DNA of 64,000 bases from Actinomycetospora sp. NBRC 106375 (GCF_030269665.1 NZ_BSTS01000009.1:186001-250000); one strand, 5' to 3'; shown: positions 36,003 through 47,226, counted from the first letter of the stretch. The notes: generated by a model from the letters alone, not told the origin. Numbers and translations: made by a program.

Positions 36003-36106
36003 CGTTGGCCTCCCTCAGCGACTACGGATAGTTGAGAGGCCGACTACCCGGTCGGACGATGGGTCACACACCGAACACACGCAGGCGACGGAACGGAGGC
36101 GGGGGC

Positions 36107-36955
36107 ATGGGACGGGTGACGGTGAAGCGCCCGGTGCTCCGCATCGTCGACGGCGAGACCCGGCGGCGTCCGGACACCCTGGCGGCCGAGGAGCCGCTGG
36201 AGATCCGGGTCGACGGGCGGTCCCTGGCCGTCACCATGCGCACGCCCGGCCACGACGTCGAGCTCGCGCATGGCTTCCTGCTCACCGAGGGCGTGATCGG
36301 CGACCGCGAGGACATCAGCACCGCGCGCTACTGCGACTCGCTCGACGACCAGGGACGCAACACCTACAACGTGCTCGACGTCGCGCTCGCCCCCGGCGTG
36401 GCGCCCCCGGACGACTCGGTGGAGCGCCGCTTCTACACGACCTCGTCGTGCGGGGTGTGCGGCAAGGCCTCGCTGGACGCGGTGCGCACGAAGACCCGCT
36501 TCGCTCCGGGCGACGACCCGGTGACCCTCACCCCCTTGGTCCTCGCGACGTTGCCCGACACCCTGCGCGCGGCGCAGGCGGTGTTCGACAGCACCGGCGG
36601 GCTGCACGGCGCCGGGCTGTTCCGCGCCGACGGGACGCTCCTCGTGGCGAGGGAGGACGTCGGGCGCCACAACGCGGTCGACAAGGTCCTGGGCCACGCC
36701 CTGCTGAACGGCGACGTCCCGGCGACCGGCACGGTCCTCATGGTGTCCGGGCGGGCCTCGTTCGAGCTCACACAGAAGGCCGTCATGGCCGGGGTGCCCG
36801 TCCTCGCCGCGGTGTCGGCGCCCTCGTCGCTGGCCGTCGAGATGGCGCGGGAGTCGGGGATGACGCTCGTCGGGTTCCTGCGCGGGTCGTCGATGAACGT
36901 CTACGCGGGAACCCACCGGATCGTCACCGAGGACGCCCCGCTGGTCGGCGGCTGA
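36107..36955 (+). CDS. fdhD: formate dehydrogenase accessory sulfurtransferase
   Basis: FdhD passes sulfur to the molybdenum cofactor so that formate dehydrogenase becomes active. The 282 residues carry [10 protein letters not shown], the catalytic block SSCGVCGK (Cys about 115 and 118), [20 protein letters not shown] and [11 protein letters not shown]. The start is ATG 36107 behind a GGAGG. No formate dehydrogenase lies in the window, so the client must be elsewhere. It is divergent from the OFA carrier. Confidence 0.95.
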   Translation: MGRVTVKRPVLRIVDGETRRRPDTLAAEEPLEIRVDGRSLAVTMRTPGHDVELAHGFLLTEGVIGDREDISTARYCDSLDDQGRNTYNVLDVALAPGVAPPDDSVERRFYTTSSCGVCGKASLDAVRTKTRFAPGDDPVTLTPLVLATLPDTLRAAQAVFDSTGGLHGAGLFRADGTLLVAREDVGRHNAVDKVLGHALLNGDVPATGTVLMVSGRASFELTQKAVMAGVPVLAAVSAPSSLAVEMARESGMTLVGFLRGSSMNVYAGTHRIVTEDAPLVGG

Positions 36956-37076
36956 CGCGCGTCCCGGACGGCGCGACGCGCAGGTGTGACGTGCCGGGGG
37001 CCACTCGTCCCCGGCCACTACGGTGGGCGCGGCTTCCGGCCGTGCGCCATCGCCCGAGCCCGAGGGAGGTTCCGCC

Positions 37077-38012
37077 GTGCCCGCCCGACCCACGCGACGG
37101 CAGTTCCTCCTCGGTGGCGCCGGAGCCCTCGGGGTCGCCGGCGCCGTCGGGGTCGGCAGCCTGCTCGTGGGCCAGGAGGACCCGGCTCCGCCTCCGCAGC
37201 GTGTGCCGGTCCCGCCGCGCCGGCCGACCCCCACCGACGCCGTGTCGACGACCGAGTGGGTCGGCTCCGCCGCCCGCCACCGGGCCGTGCGCCTCGTGAC
37301 GACGCTGCCGCCCGGGGCCGACCGCGCCGGGCTCCCGGTCTGCGTCGCCCTGCACGGCCTGCGGGGGAACGCCCAGTTCTGGGGCGACGCCGGGACCCGC
37401 GGTGTCCTCGGCGACGCCTGGGCGCACGGGGTGCCGCCGTTCGCGGTGGTCGGCCTCGACGGGGGCGACAACTACTGGCACCCCTACCGCGCCGGCGACG
37501 ACCCGATGCGGATGCTGATCGAGGAGCTCCCGGCCTGGTTGCAGCAGCGGGGGCTCGCGACGCGGCCCGCGCCCGGCGACCTGCCCGGGGAGCCCGCGCT
37601 GGTCACGGGCATCTCGATGGGCGGTGCCGGCACGCTGATGTACGCGCGGGAGAGGGTGCACCTCGGGCGCCCCGTCCGGGCCGCGGCCGCCGTCAGCCCC
37701 GGGCTGTTCACCGACTGGCGGGTGGCCTCGCGCCGCCCGTTCGACGGGGAGGACGACTGGGCGGCGAACGACCCGCTGCGCTTCTACCGCGAGCTGGCCG
37801 ACGTCCCGACGGGTGTCTGGTGCGGCGACCGCGACCCCTTCATCGACGCCACGCGCCGCTACATCGCGCTCGCCCGCCCCGAGATCGGCCGCGTCAGCCC
37901 GGGCCGCCACGACGGCGTCTACTACGGCAGCGTGCTGACCGACGTGTGGGCGTTCATCGGCCGGCACAGCCGGGACACCTCAGCGGGCGTCACGACCCGC
38001 CGGGTGGGCTGA
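37077..38012 (+). CDS. Tat-exported alpha/beta hydrolase-fold esterase
   Basis: A 311-residue secreted esterase-like protein. The N-terminus has a twin-arginine signal (TRRQFLLGGAG, residues 6-16) and a hydrophobic h-region, without a lipobox. The hydrolase part shows LHGLRGNAQFW, GLDGGDNYWHPY, the nucleophile elbow GISMGGAG (Ser about 182), GDRDPF (Asp) and RHDGVYY as the likely His region. This resembles esterase D and mycolyltransferase (antigen 85)-like proteins, but no substrate is clear. GTG 37077 follows GGGAGG. Confidence 0.84.
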   Translation: MPARPTRRQFLLGGAGALGVAGAVGVGSLLVGQEDPAPPPQRVPVPPRRPTPTDAVSTTEWVGSAARHRAVRLVTTLPPGADRAGLPVCVALHGLRGNAQFWGDAGTRGVLGDAWAHGVPPFAVVGLDGGDNYWHPYRAGDDPMRMLIEELPAWLQQRGLATRPAPGDLPGEPALVTGISMGGAGTLMYARERVHLGRPVRAAAAVSPGLFTDWRVASRRPFDGEDDWAANDPLRFYRELADVPTGVWCGDRDPFIDATRRYIALARPEIGRVSPGRHDGVYYGSVLTDVWAFIGRHSRDTSAGVTTRRVG

Positions 38013-38042
38013 CCGGCCCGGCGCCGACCCCGGGGCCGCGGC

Positions 38043-39329
<1,287 letters not shown>

Positions 39330-39596
39330 CGCAGCAGACCTCGTGTCCCCTCCGGCGCACCCGGACGGTGCGCTCGTTCGTGGTTGACCGTACCTGCCCA
39401 CCCCGTCGGACGGGGAGGTTCGCGCCCAGTGGATCGTGCAGGTCGCGGGCCCGGGACGCCGTGCCGACCCCCGGACCGCGCAGCGCTCCCGCGACGGGCG
39501 GTCGGCCCGCTGCGCCGGGTGCGCCGAGGTCCTCCCGGACCCCCTCCCCCGGGCCCGCCGCGGACGGCGCGCCACCGGGGTCGGGGCCGGCGAGGA

Positions 39597-40250
39597 TCAG
39601 CGGTTGGCCGAGAGCTTCCGGCTCGCGACGACGTCGTCGATGAGCCCGTAGTCCTTGGCCTCGGCCGCCGTCAGGATCTTGTCGCGCTCGACGTCCTGGC
39701 GGATCTGCTCGGCGCTGCGGTTCGTGTGGGCCGCGAGCGTCTCCTCCATGAGGCGACGCATGCGGGAGATCTCCGCAGCCTGGATCTCCAGGTCGGACAC
39801 CTGGCCGTAGAAGCCCTCGGTGGCCGGCTGGTGGATCATCACGCGGGCGTTCGGCACGGCGAGGCGCTTGCCCGGCGCCCCGGCGCCGAGGATGACCGCG
39901 GCGGCCGACGCGGCCTGCCCGAGGCAGACCGTCGCGATGTCGGGACGCACGTACTGCATGGTGTCGTAGATCGCCATGAGTGCCGTGAAGGAGCCGCCCG
40001 GCGAGTTGATGTACATCGTGATGTCGCGGTCCGGGTCGTTCGACTCCAGGAACAGCAGCTGCGCCATCACGTCGTTCGCCGAGGCGTCGTCGATCTGCAC
40101 CCCGAGGAAGATGATCCTCTCCTCGAAGAGCTTGTTGTACGGGTTCGACTCCTTGACGCCGTAGCTCGTGCGCTCGACGAACGAGGGGAGGATGTAGCGC
40201 GCGTTCGGCGAGGCCGGAGCCGTGCCGCCGGGCACGTGGAGCTCACTCAT
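39597..40250 (-). CDS. clpP2: ATP-dependent Clp protease proteolytic subunit ClpP2
   Basis: A 217-residue serine protease subunit with INSPGGSF, the catalytic Ser in [14 protein letters not shown] (about 114), His in VMIHQPA (about 139) and a late Asp. It resembles mycobacterial ClpP2, which assembles with ClpP1 into a mixed tetradecamer. It follows clpP1 by 14 bases. The ATG is at 40250; the longer frame into clpP1 is not coding. Confidence 0.95.
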   Translation of the reverse strand: MSELHVPGGTAPASPNARYILPSFVERTSYGVKESNPYNKLFEERIIFLGVQIDDASANDVMAQLLFLESNDPDRDITMYINSPGGSFTALMAIYDTMQYVRPDIATVCLGQAASAAAVILGAGAPGKRLAVPNARVMIHQPATEGFYGQVSDLEIQAAEISRMRRLMEETLAAHTNRSAEQIRQDVERDKILTAAEAKDYGLIDDVVASRKLSANR

Positions 40251-40264
40251 CTGCGTCTCCTGTC

Positions 40265-40903
40265 TCAGGAACTCTGGCCGTTGCCGTTGCTGGACGGCGT
40301 CTCGCTCGCGCGGGTGACCACGTGGTCGATGAAGCCGTACTCGAGGGCCTCCGGCGCCGAGAACCAGCGGTCCCGGTCGGAGTCCTCGGTGATGCGCTCG
40401 AACGTCTGGCCGGTGTGCTCGGCGATCAGCTCGGCCATCTCGCGCTTGAGCTTGCGCATCGACTCGGCGCGGATCGTGATGTCCGATTCGGTGCCGCCGA
40501 GGCCGCCCGACGGCTGGTGCATCATGATCTGCGCGTGCGGCAGCGCGAGGCGCTTGCCCTGGGCGCCCGCGGAGAGCAGGAACTGCCCCATCGACGCGGC
40601 GAGGCCCATCGCGACCGTCGACACGTCCGGCTCGATCCACTGCATCGTGTCGAAGATGGCCATGCCGGCCGACACCGAGCCGCCGGGCGAGTTGATGTAG
40701 AGCGTGATGTCGGACTTGGGGTCCTCGGCGGAGAGCAGGAGCAGCTGCGCCGAGATCTGGTTGGCGATCGTGTCGTTGACCTCCTGACCCAGGACGACGA
40801 TGCGCTCCCGCAGGAGGCGCTCGTAGACCGAGTCGTTGAGGGTCATCGATCCCCCGGCGGAGCGCATGACCGCCCCGGCCGGGATGGAGAGGTGCTGGCT
40901 CAC
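40265..40903 (-). CDS. clpP1: ATP-dependent Clp protease proteolytic subunit ClpP1
   Basis: The partner subunit of ClpP2, with [15 protein letters not shown], Ser in [14 protein letters not shown], His in IMMHQPSGG and the Asp late in the chain. It ends in a Ser/Asn-rich tail. I use GTG 40903 (212 residues), but ATG 40846 ([12 protein letters not shown]) has a GGGGGA site and gives a length closer to the mycobacterial protein; both are plausible. The two genes form one operon. Confidence 0.93.
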   Translation of the reverse strand: MSQHLSIPAGAVMRSAGGSMTLNDSVYERLLRERIVVLGQEVNDTIANQISAQLLLLSAEDPKSDITLYINSPGGSVSAGMAIFDTMQWIEPDVSTVAMGLAASMGQFLLSAGAQGKRLALPHAQIMMHQPSGGLGGTESDITIRAESMRKLKREMAELIAEHTGQTFERITEDSDRDRWFSAPEALEYGFIDHVVTRASETPSSNGNGQSS

Positions 40904-41028
40904 CTGTGTCCCCGCTTTCTCTGCTGAGGTGATCGGTCTGGCGTCGGTCGGGCCCGTCGCATCGAGCACCGTCGACAGTAACCACCGGGACGGGCCGGGA
41001 AGTCCGTCGACGGGCCGTGTTCGCTCCT

Positions 41029-41044
41029 GGCCGATGGATCGGCC
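41029..41044 (-). terminator. short hairpin downstream of tig
   Basis: GGCCGAT and ATCGGCC, separated by two bases, form a 7-bp inverted repeat about 40 bases after the tig stop. There is no T run, so it could be a weak terminator or a regulator site in front of clpP1. Confidence 0.35.
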
Positions 41045-41085
41045 GAACGGCGCACCGGGCGACCGCGCCGTGCGTGTCCGGACGG

Positions 41086-42618
41086 TCAGGCGCGGGACGT
41101 CGAGTCGGGCGCGCCGACGACTTCGGCGTCCGCCGTGTCGCCCGCCTCCACCTGCGAGCTCGGGGAGTCGGGATCGCTGGCGTCGGTGTCGGCGTCCGCG
41201 ACCTGGGTGGCAGTGGAGCCGGCGGGGTCGGCCGGGCCGGCGGCCGCGTCGGCGCCCTCGACGACGACCTCGTCGCCGTCCTCCCCGGCCTCGCCGTCGC
41301 CGGTGCCGAACAGCTCGGAGAGGTCGACCTGCTCACCGTCGGGGCCGTTGACCGTGGCCGCCTGCACGACGGTGGCGAGCGCCTTGCCGCGCCGCACGTC
41401 GGCGAAGATCGCGCCGAGCTGGTTGGCCTGCTGCGCCTGCTGGATGTACTCCTCGGGGCTCACCCCGAAGCGCTGGGCCTGCATCATGATGCGTTCCATC
41501 AGCTCGTTCTGCTCGACCTGGACGCCGGACGAGTCGGCGATCTGGTCGAGGAGGAGCTGGGTCTTGACGGCCTGCTCGGCGCTGGTGCGCAGCTCGGCGT
41601 CGAACTCCTCGCGGGTCTGGCCCTGGGACTCGACGTACTGGTTGAGCTTCTGCTCGTCGTGGTCGAACTCGTGGACGGCCTCGTGGGCACGGACGTCGAC
41701 CTCGGACTGCACGACCGACTCGGGCAGCGGCACGTCGGCGGCCTCGAGCAGCGCGTCGAGCACGCGGTCGCGCGCCTGGCTGCCCTGCTCCATCTTCTTC
41801 ACCCGGGCGTAGCGGGTGCGCAGGTCGTCCTTGAGCTCGTCGAGCGTGTCGAACTCGCTGGCGAGCTGGGCGAACTCGTCGTCGGCCTCGGGGAGCTGGC
41901 GCTCCTTGACCGTCTGCACGGTCACCGTGACCTCGGCGTCCTTGCCGGCGTGGTCGCCGGCGACCAGCTCGGTCGTGAACTGCTTGGTCTCCCCGGCCGT
42001 CATGCCCTCGAGCGCCTCGTCGAGGCCCTCGATGAGCTGGCCCGAGCCGACCTCGTGGGACATGCCCGTGGTCTGGGCCTCCTCGACCGCCTCGCCGTCG
42101 ACGGTCGCCGAGAGGTCGATGACGACGAAGTCGCCGTTCTGCACCGCGCGGTCGACGCCGGTCAGCGTGCCGAAGCGCGCCTGCAGACCCTTGAGCTGCT
42201 CGTCGACGTCGGCGTCGGTGACCTCGGCGTCGTCGACCTCCACGGAGATCGACGAGTAGTCCGGGACCGTGATCTCGGGCCGGATGTCGACCTCGGCGGT
42301 GAAGGCGACCTTGTCGCCGTCCTCGATCTCGGTGACCTCGATCTCGGGCTGGCCCAGCGGCTGGAGCTCGGCCTCGGACACGGCCTCGCCGTACTTCGCG
42401 GGCACGGCCTCGTTGACGACCTCTTCGAGCACGACCCCCCGCCCGAGGCGCTGGTCGAGGATGCGCGCGGGCGCCTTCCCGGGGCGGAAGCCCGGGATGC
42501 GCACCTGCTGCGCGATCTTCTTGTAGGCCCGGTCGAAGTTGGGCTTGAGCTCGTCGAAGGGCACCTCGACGGCGAGTTTGACGCGCGTCGGCGACAGGTG
42601 CTCGACGGTGGACTTCAC
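41086..42618 (-). CDS. tig: trigger factor
   Basis: Ribosome-bound chaperone with prolyl isomerase activity. The 510 residues have the ribosome-binding domain (1-115, with [12 protein letters not shown] near 43-54), the FKBP-like domain (about 155-235, [14 protein letters not shown]), the helical arms (235-430) and an unusually long acidic disordered tail (about 430-510). It starts with GTG 42618. The order clpX-clpP2-clpP1-tig matches the mycobacterial locus. Confidence 0.96.
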   Translation of the reverse strand: MKSTVEHLSPTRVKLAVEVPFDELKPNFDRAYKKIAQQVRIPGFRPGKAPARILDQRLGRGVVLEEVVNEAVPAKYGEAVSEAELQPLGQPEIEVTEIEDGDKVAFTAEVDIRPEITVPDYSSISVEVDDAEVTDADVDEQLKGLQARFGTLTGVDRAVQNGDFVVIDLSATVDGEAVEEAQTTGMSHEVGSGQLIEGLDEALEGMTAGETKQFTTELVAGDHAGKDAEVTVTVQTVKERQLPEADDEFAQLASEFDTLDELKDDLRTRYARVKKMEQGSQARDRVLDALLEAADVPLPESVVQSEVDVRAHEAVHEFDHDEQKLNQYVESQGQTREEFDAELRTSAEQAVKTQLLLDQIADSSGVQVEQNELMERIMMQAQRFGVSPEEYIQQAQQANQLGAIFADVRRGKALATVVQAATVNGPDGEQVDLSELFGTGDGEAGEDGDEVVVEGADAAAGPADPAGSTATQVADADTDASDPDSPSSQVEAGDTADAEVVGAPDSTSRA

Positions 42619-43144
42619 TGGTCGTCTCTCCTCGGGGCAGGGCGCTCGTGCTGTGACCCGGTAGCCCTGCGGCGTACGACGGGTCGGTCCGTGGCGTGAC
42701 GCGGGAGGCCACCCTCACCGCTCACGGTCGAGGAGCACCGGAGGCCCGGTGCCTGCACCTGCTGACGCGCCCGCCCGGGCGTGGCGGCGAGTCTAGACGT
42801 GACCCCCGACCGCGCGCCGTGGCGCCCGTCCGCGGCCGCGTGTCCGGGGTGTGCCGGGGTACGGACGGGGCGGTCCCGCCGCCGGGCTCCGGGAGCCGAC
42901 CGCCGATCTCATCGTCGAGCTCGCGACGTGGTCCGCCGACCGCCGCCGGGGACCGCCCACCTCCCCCGCCCGCCGACGCGTCGCTCGTTCGGGCGGCGAC
43001 ACGCCGAGACGTGCGACCGTTCGGACGACAACAGGCCTCCTCCCCGCGCTGTGGGACTCCACCCGCGCGGCCTGGCACGGTGGGGAGGCCAGCAGCTCAG
43101 GTGGCCCCGCCCGCTCCCCGGCGCGGCCCCGACGAGGAGGGACA
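42619..43144. other. intergenic stretch without a supported gene
   Basis: These 526 bases upstream of tig hold no ORF with recognisable protein character and no tRNA. An open frame from 42851 runs in phase into the small gene at 43145, but its residues are Arg/Pro/Ser-rich and look like GC-rich noise. The tig promoter must lie here; I see no convincing hexamers. Confidence 0.5.
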
Positions 43145-43249
43145 GTGACCCGGATGAAGAAGACCCGCGGCTTCATCGAGCGCGCTCTCGAGACCTTCGA
43201 GATGTTCGCCGGCTACGGCACCAAGCGCCGCAAGCGCGCCCGGCGCTGA
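43145..43249 (+). CDS. 34-residue basic peptide
   Basis: A very short ORF, VTRMKKTRGFIERALETFEM..., ending in an Arg/Lys cluster (KRRKRARR). The GTG has a strong GAGGAGG ribosome site about seven bases upstream, and an ATG three codons later is another start. It is amphipathic in the middle and strongly basic at the end, compatible with a nucleic-acid- or membrane-binding peptide. It lies four bases before the pentapeptide gene and is probably co-translated with it. It is not known to me. Confidence 0.55.
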   Translation: MTRMKKTRGFIERALETFEMFAGYGTKRRKRARR

Positions 43250-43253
43250 CGGT

Positions 43254-44072
43254 GTGACGGGCGGGTCGGCGGCCTCCCCCGAGAGACCTCCCGCGCGGTC
43301 GGCGGACTGCTCCCGGTGCCTGGCGCTGTGCTGCGTCGGGCCCGGGTTCACCGCCTCGGCCGACTTCGCGATCGACAAGCCGGCCCGCACCCCCTGCCCG
43401 CACCTCGACCCCGACTCGTGGTGCGGCATCCACGACCGCCTCCGGGAACGCGGCTTCCCGGGCTGCGTGGTGTTCGACTGTTTCGGCGCCGGTCAGCAGG
43501 TCGTGCAGGTGACCTTCGGCGGGTCGGAGCGCCGCGTCCCGGCGATGCTCGACGTCCTCGAGGTGCTGCGACCGCTGCACGAGGTGCTCGCGCTGCTCGA
43601 CGAGGCGGCGCGCTCCCCGGCGGTGGGCGCGGAGGCCGCCGCGCTCGTCGCGCGGGTCGAGGCGCTGGTCGCGGCCGACGCCGACGCGCTCGCCGCGATC
43701 GACGTCGGCGCGGTCCGGCGCGAGGCCGGCGCCCTGTTCGACGAGCTGGTCGTCGCCGCCCACGCCGGCGTGCCCGGCGAGGACCTGCGCGGTGCCGACC
43801 TCGTCGGCGCCGACCTGCGGCGCCGCGACCTGCGCGCCGCCCGCCTCCGGGGCGCGCTGCTCGTCGGCGCCGACCTCCGCGGTGTCGACCTCGACCGCGC
43901 CGAGCTCCTCGGCGCCGACCTGCGCGGGGCCGACGTCCGCGGGGCGCGGTTGCACGGCGCCCTGCTCCTGACCGCCCCGCAGCTGACCGCGGCCGCCGGC
44001 GACGCCGCGACGACCGTGCCCGCCCACGTCGGCCGGCCGGCGCACTGGGCTGCCCTACCGTCGCGCCCGTGA
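43254..44072 (+). CDS. pentapeptide-repeat protein with Cys-rich N-terminal domain
   Basis: A 272-residue protein. The N-terminus has CSRCLALCC (about 19-27), [23 protein letters not shown]: a YkgJ-like pattern of at least eight cysteines that could chelate zinc or iron. Residues 85-175 are helical. Then about eleven pentapeptide units run from [11 protein letters not shown] to ARLHGALLL (about 180-240), forming a right-handed quadrilateral beta helix. Some such helices mimic DNA and protect gyrase; the role here is unknown. Its GTGA stop overlaps the YnfA start. Confidence 0.82.
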   Translation: MTGGSAASPERPPARSADCSRCLALCCVGPGFTASADFAIDKPARTPCPHLDPDSWCGIHDRLRERGFPGCVVFDCFGAGQQVVQVTFGGSERRVPAMLDVLEVLRPLHEVLALLDEAARSPAVGAEAAALVARVEALVAADADALAAIDVGAVRREAGALFDELVVAAHAGVPGEDLRGADLVGADLRRRDLRAARLRGALLVGADLRGVDLDRAELLGADLRGADVRGARLHGALLLTAPQLTAAAGDAATTVPAHVGRPAHWAALPSRP

Positions 44073-44395
44073 CCCTGCGCTCGATCGCGCTGTTCGTGCT
44101 CGCCGCGGTCCTCGAGATCGGGGGCGCCTGGCTGGTGTGGCAGGCGCTGCGCGAGGGGCGGGCCTGGTGGCTCGCCGCGCTCGGCGTGCTCGCGCTCGGG
44201 TGCTACGGCTTCGTCGCCGCGTTCCAGCCCGACGCCGCGTTCGGCCGCGTGCTGGCGGCGTACGGCGGCGTGTTCGTCGCCGGCTCGCTCGCCTGGGGCG
44301 TCGTGCTCGACGGCTACCGGCCCGACCGGTTCGACGTGCTCGGCGCCGTCATCTGCCTCGTCGGTGTCGGCGTGATCATGTACGCGCCCCGCTGA
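44069..44395 (+). CDS. YnfA family (UPF0060) small membrane protein
   Basis: A 108-residue protein with four membrane helices. [51 protein letters not shown] and a final [20 protein letters not shown] match the UPF0060/YnfA family, which resembles small multidrug-resistance exporters. GTG 44069 is embedded in the stop of the pentapeptide gene. Its 3' end overlaps the DUF4180 gene by 20 bases. Confidence 0.88.
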   Translation: MTLRSIALFVLAAVLEIGGAWLVWQALREGRAWWLAALGVLALGCYGFVAAFQPDAAFGRVLAAYGGVFVAGSLAWGVVLDGYRPDRFDVLGAVICLVGVGVIMYAPR

Positions 44396-44741
44396 GCCGC
44401 GTGTCGAGCTCGGCGAGGTCGGCGACGAACCACAGCTCGCGCCCCGCGTTCGCCTCGCGCATCCAGTCCCGCAACGGCACCGACGGGTCCTCGACCGGTC
44501 CGACGACGACCAGCCGCATGCGGTAGTTGACGAACTTCTGCACGATCGCGCCGGCCACCCCGCTCGCGAGGTGCGTGAACGCGGGGTCGAGCCGCGCGAG
44601 CGGGATCGCGACGAGCTCGGCCTCCTCGCCGAACGCCTGCCCGATGACGTCGAGCGCGCCCTGCTCGTCGGCGATCACCGGACCCTGCTCGGGGAGGACG
44701 AGGACCCGCACGCCGTGGCGGTCGGTGGTCTGCGCGGTCAC
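44376..44741 (-). CDS. DUF4180 domain protein
   Basis: A 121-residue protein: [37 protein letters not shown] (about 28-64), then [18 protein letters not shown] and FVADLAEL. These match DUF4180, whose function is not established. I start at GTG 44741 behind CTCAGG; an ATG at 44825 adds a poorly supported Arg-rich leader. It converges on ynfA. Confidence 0.78.
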   Translation of the reverse strand: MTAQTTDRHGVRVLVLPEQGPVIADEQGALDVIGQAFGEEAELVAIPLARLDPAFTHLASGVAGAIVQKFVNYRMRLVVVGPVEDPSVPLRDWMREANAGRELWFVADLAELDTRLSGART

Positions 44742-44880
44742 GGGCCTGAGCAGATCAGGACGACGGTCCCACCCGCGAGCGAATTCCGGGCGGTGGTGGC
44801 CCCGCCGGGAAGAGCCACCTGTCACGGCGGGGCCACCGCGGCTGCTCGCGTGAACCGCTGGGCCCGATGGTGCCCCGTCG

Positions 44881-45282
44881 TCACATCGTCGGGGCCTGCG
44901 GGTCGCTGTCGTCGCCGACGAAGTGGATGTCGAACTCCTTGTTCGTGATGAACAGGAAGGTCACGTCCTGGTCCTGTGTCGCACCGTGCTGCATCACGCC
45001 CCCCTCGGGGAACCAGACGAAGCTGCCCGCCGGGTAGTCGCCCTGGTGGGTGTTCAGCACGCCGTCGAGCACGTAGACACCGTGGGCGCAGGGGTGGCTG
45101 TGCCACGGGTTGGTGAACCCGGCGCGGTAGACCATCTTCAGGACGGTCATGCCCGTCTCGGGGTCCTGGACGAGCGGCACGTGCTCGAGGTTCGCCTTGA
45201 TGTACTCCACCGGGAAGCCCTGCCAGGGCTCGGTCGTGGTGTCGACGACGGTGAGTTCGACGGGCGTGCTCGGGGTGGTCAC
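44881..45282 (-). CDS. cupin domain protein
   Basis: A 133-residue double-stranded beta-helix protein. The metal motif is HSHPCAHGVYVLDG (His about 71 and 73, His 77, with a later GATQDQDVTF strand), and AGSFVWFPEGGVMQH carries the second His. It resembles small dioxygenases of the acetylacetone-cleaving type, though the substrate is unknown. GTG 45282 has GGAGG. The longer frame to 45630 would run across the neighbouring membrane gene and is rejected. Confidence 0.82.
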   Translation of the reverse strand: MTTPSTPVELTVVDTTTEPWQGFPVEYIKANLEHVPLVQDPETGMTVLKMVYRAGFTNPWHSHPCAHGVYVLDGVLNTHQGDYPAGSFVWFPEGGVMQHGATQDQDVTFLFITNKEFDIHFVGDDSDPQAPTM

Positions 45283-45383
45283 GAGGCCTCCAGGCGCCGG
45301 CGGGATGAGTACGCCGCCCGCCTCGCCGCGAGCAGTGTGCCCACCCTGGTGCGGGTCGCCCCCGGGCCACAAGGCGTCGCCGG

Positions 45384-45779
45384 TCACCGCTCGCGCCACA
45401 TCACCGTCACGACCGCGACGAGGACGGCGAGCACCGCGAGGCCCGCCACCGAGTGCAGACCGAACTCCGAGGCCTCGTGCCGGAATCGGGTCCGGGTGAC
45501 CAGGAGGACGAAGAGCACCGCCATCGTCGCGGCGGACCCGGCGAAGACGGTGACGAGCGTCGACGCCGCGTTGCGCGCCCGCGTCAGACCGATCCGCTCC
45601 AGAGCCACCGAGTAGAAGACCGCGACGCACGACAGCGCGCAGATCCCGATGAACCCGAGCGCGTTCAGCGCGACGAGCGGGTCGAGCGTCACGAGCCCGG
45701 CGAGCGCCGACACGGCCGCGACGGCCCCCAGGACCTGCACGGTCCCGCGCGCGAGGATGCGCATGTTCGGGGGCATCAC
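45384..45779 (-). CDS. four-helix membrane protein, unknown
   Basis: A 131-residue protein with four hydrophobic helices (about 14-33, 38-57, 75-95, 108-127) and a short Arg-rich end. No family is recognised. It is followed by the cupin gene after about 100 bases. Confidence 0.6.
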   Translation of the reverse strand: MMPPNMRILARGTVQVLGAVAAVSALAGLVTLDPLVALNALGFIGICALSCVAVFYSVALERIGLTRARNAASTLVTVFAGSAATMAVLFVLLVTRTRFRHEASEFGLHSVAGLAVLAVLVAVVTVMWRER

Positions 45780-45844
45780 CGGGCCGAAACTAGACCCGGT
45801 GCCGCTCGGCGCCGCGTCGTGCCGCCCCGGTTCCCGTCCCGGGG

Positions 45845-46045
45845 CTAGAGGCGACGGCCGGACGGATCAGCGCGGGGATCGTCCCGCTCCGACTCCTCGG
45901 CGGGCACGACCTGCTCTCTCGACCTCGTCGACCACTGCCCGCGCGCCCGCACCATCAGCGTGACGATCCCGGCGATCACCGCGACCGCCCCGATCACGAG
46001 GAACGGCCCGAGCAGCAGGGCCATCCAGTCACCCACGGCGTCCAC
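45845..46045 (-). CDS. 66-residue single-helix membrane protein
   Basis: A small protein starting VDAVGDWMALLLGPFLVIGAV with one or two hydrophobic segments (about 8-30) and a charged tail. It begins with GTG 46045; the longer ORF from 46459 upstream looks like noise. Function unknown. Confidence 0.5.
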   Translation of the reverse strand: MDAVGDWMALLLGPFLVIGAVAVIAGIVTLMVRARGQWSTRSREQVVPAEESERDDPRADPSGRRL

Positions 46046-46116
46046 CCCCGTTCGGCACGGCACCCTGCCACAGGCGAGCGGCCGGTGGATCTCTCGTGGA
46101 GGAGTGCGATCGGACC

Positions 46117-46977
46117 TCAGGTCAGGGCCGGCGTCGCGGTGGAACCGGGCGGCAGGTCCCGCGCGAGGGCGTCCCAGCTCACGTCGTGCTCGACCTCCGC
46201 TTTCTCGGCGGGGAGACCGCCACGCAGGCCGAACAGCCGCTTGGAGACGAGCAGGTAGAGCACGACGGCGACGTTGACGACGATCCCGATGATCGTGCCA
46301 GGGCTCGCGGAGCTGCTGAGCTGGAGCACCTGGGGCACCAGGAGCAAGGTCGTCAGGACGGTGCTCAGGTACTGACCCCAGCGGGTCGCCCGCCACAGCC
46401 CGATGCCCTCGACGGTCTCCAGCAGGAGCAGCACGAGGACGCCGGTGGCGACGAGCCACAGCGGTCCCGCGTCGCCGGAGAGCAGGCTCTGCAGCCCGCC
46501 GACCGTCTGGCCTCCGATGATCTCCTGGAGCGACGCGGCACTCACCACGAGGGTCTCGCGCAGCGCGGTCTGGTTGGCCAGGACGGCGACCACACCGCCG
46601 AGCACGAGCAGCAGGACGAGCACGTTGAAGGCTCGGGTCAGCGCGATGAGACGCAGGACGACGCGACTCTTGAGGGGACGCCCCCGCGTCGGCAGGACGA
46701 CCTCGTCACGACCGGCCACGGTCGCGCGGGACGGCTCGGTCGGCGCGGGCAGCAGGATCCACCCGTCGCAGCGCAGGCACCGGTGCGCCCGCGCCCCGCG
46801 ACCGGCGTTCCGGACGACGAGCGCGTCCTCCGCGGTGACGGACGCGGCGTCGGTACCGACCAGGACGTGGCCCTTCCAGGCGCACGACAGCAGCTCGAAG
46901 CAGAGGCGGGACCGACGCTGCTGGGTGCCCGTGCCGGGAGGTCGCACGAAGTCGTCGGTCGGAGCCTGCGAGTGCAT
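46117..46977 (-). CDS. DUF2127 membrane protein with zinc-ribbon-like N-terminal part
   Basis: A 286-residue protein. Residues 25-75 include LCFELLSCAWKGH and CLRCDGW, a Cys-rich part that could bind zinc. Then comes the DUF2127-like membrane domain (about 105-260): LRLIALTRAFNVLVLLLVLGG, LLLLETVEGIGLWRATRWGQYLSTV and VVNVAVVLYLLVSKRLF. The function is unknown. tRNA-Pro follows on the same strand upstream. Confidence 0.78.
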   Translation of the reverse strand: MHSQAPTDDFVRPPGTGTQQRRSRLCFELLSCAWKGHVLVGTDAASVTAEDALVVRNAGRGARAHRCLRCDGWILLPAPTEPSRATVAGRDEVVLPTRGRPLKSRVVLRLIALTRAFNVLVLLLVLGGVVAVLANQTALRETLVVSAASLQEIIGGQTVGGLQSLLSGDAGPLWLVATGVLVLLLLETVEGIGLWRATRWGQYLSTVLTTLLLVPQVLQLSSSASPGTIIGIVVNVAVVLYLLVSKRLFGLRGGLPAEKAEVEHDVSWDALARDLPPGSTATPALT

Positions 46978-47085
46978 CCGGTCGGGCTACCCGACCGACC
47001 GGCTGCGCAAAGGAGTCGGCTGCGCATCGGTCCCGCACCGCGTCCTGCGTGGGGTCGCGACGACGTCACCGCAGGTCAGACACGG

Positions 47086-47159
47086 TCGGGGTGGCGGGAT
47101 TCGAACCCACGGCCCCTCGCTCCCAAAGCGAGTGCGCTACCAAGCTGCGCCACACCCCG
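47086..47159 (-). tRNA. tRNA-Pro (anticodon TGG)
   Basis: A 74-base cloverleaf on the minus strand: acceptor CGGGGTG/CACCCCG with discriminator A, D-arm GCGCAGCTTGGTAGCGC, anticodon loop CTTTGGGAG, T-arm GTGGGTTCGAATCCCGC. The 3' CCA is not encoded. A TAGACT -10 lies about eight bases upstream of the 5' end (47168-47173). Confidence 0.95.
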
Positions 47160-47226
47160 TGGTGGGGAGTCTAGGGGCGGGGCGCGGGGACCGCGGAGGC
47201 GCCGCTGCCTCCCGGCCCGTGTCGCA

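Noticed and set aside
40904-41085. ClgR operator upstream of clpP1
   Set aside because: GTTCGC is present near 41020 but its second half (GCGAAC-like) is not; too weak to call.
42851-43249. A 132-residue version of the small basic protein
   Set aside because: The first 98 residues are Arg/Pro/Ser-rich noise; the strong ribosome site sits directly before 43145.
44881-45630. Cupin gene extended to 249 residues
   Set aside because: The extra N-terminus is antisense-like noise overlapping the membrane-protein gene at 45384; GTG 45282 has a good ribosome site.
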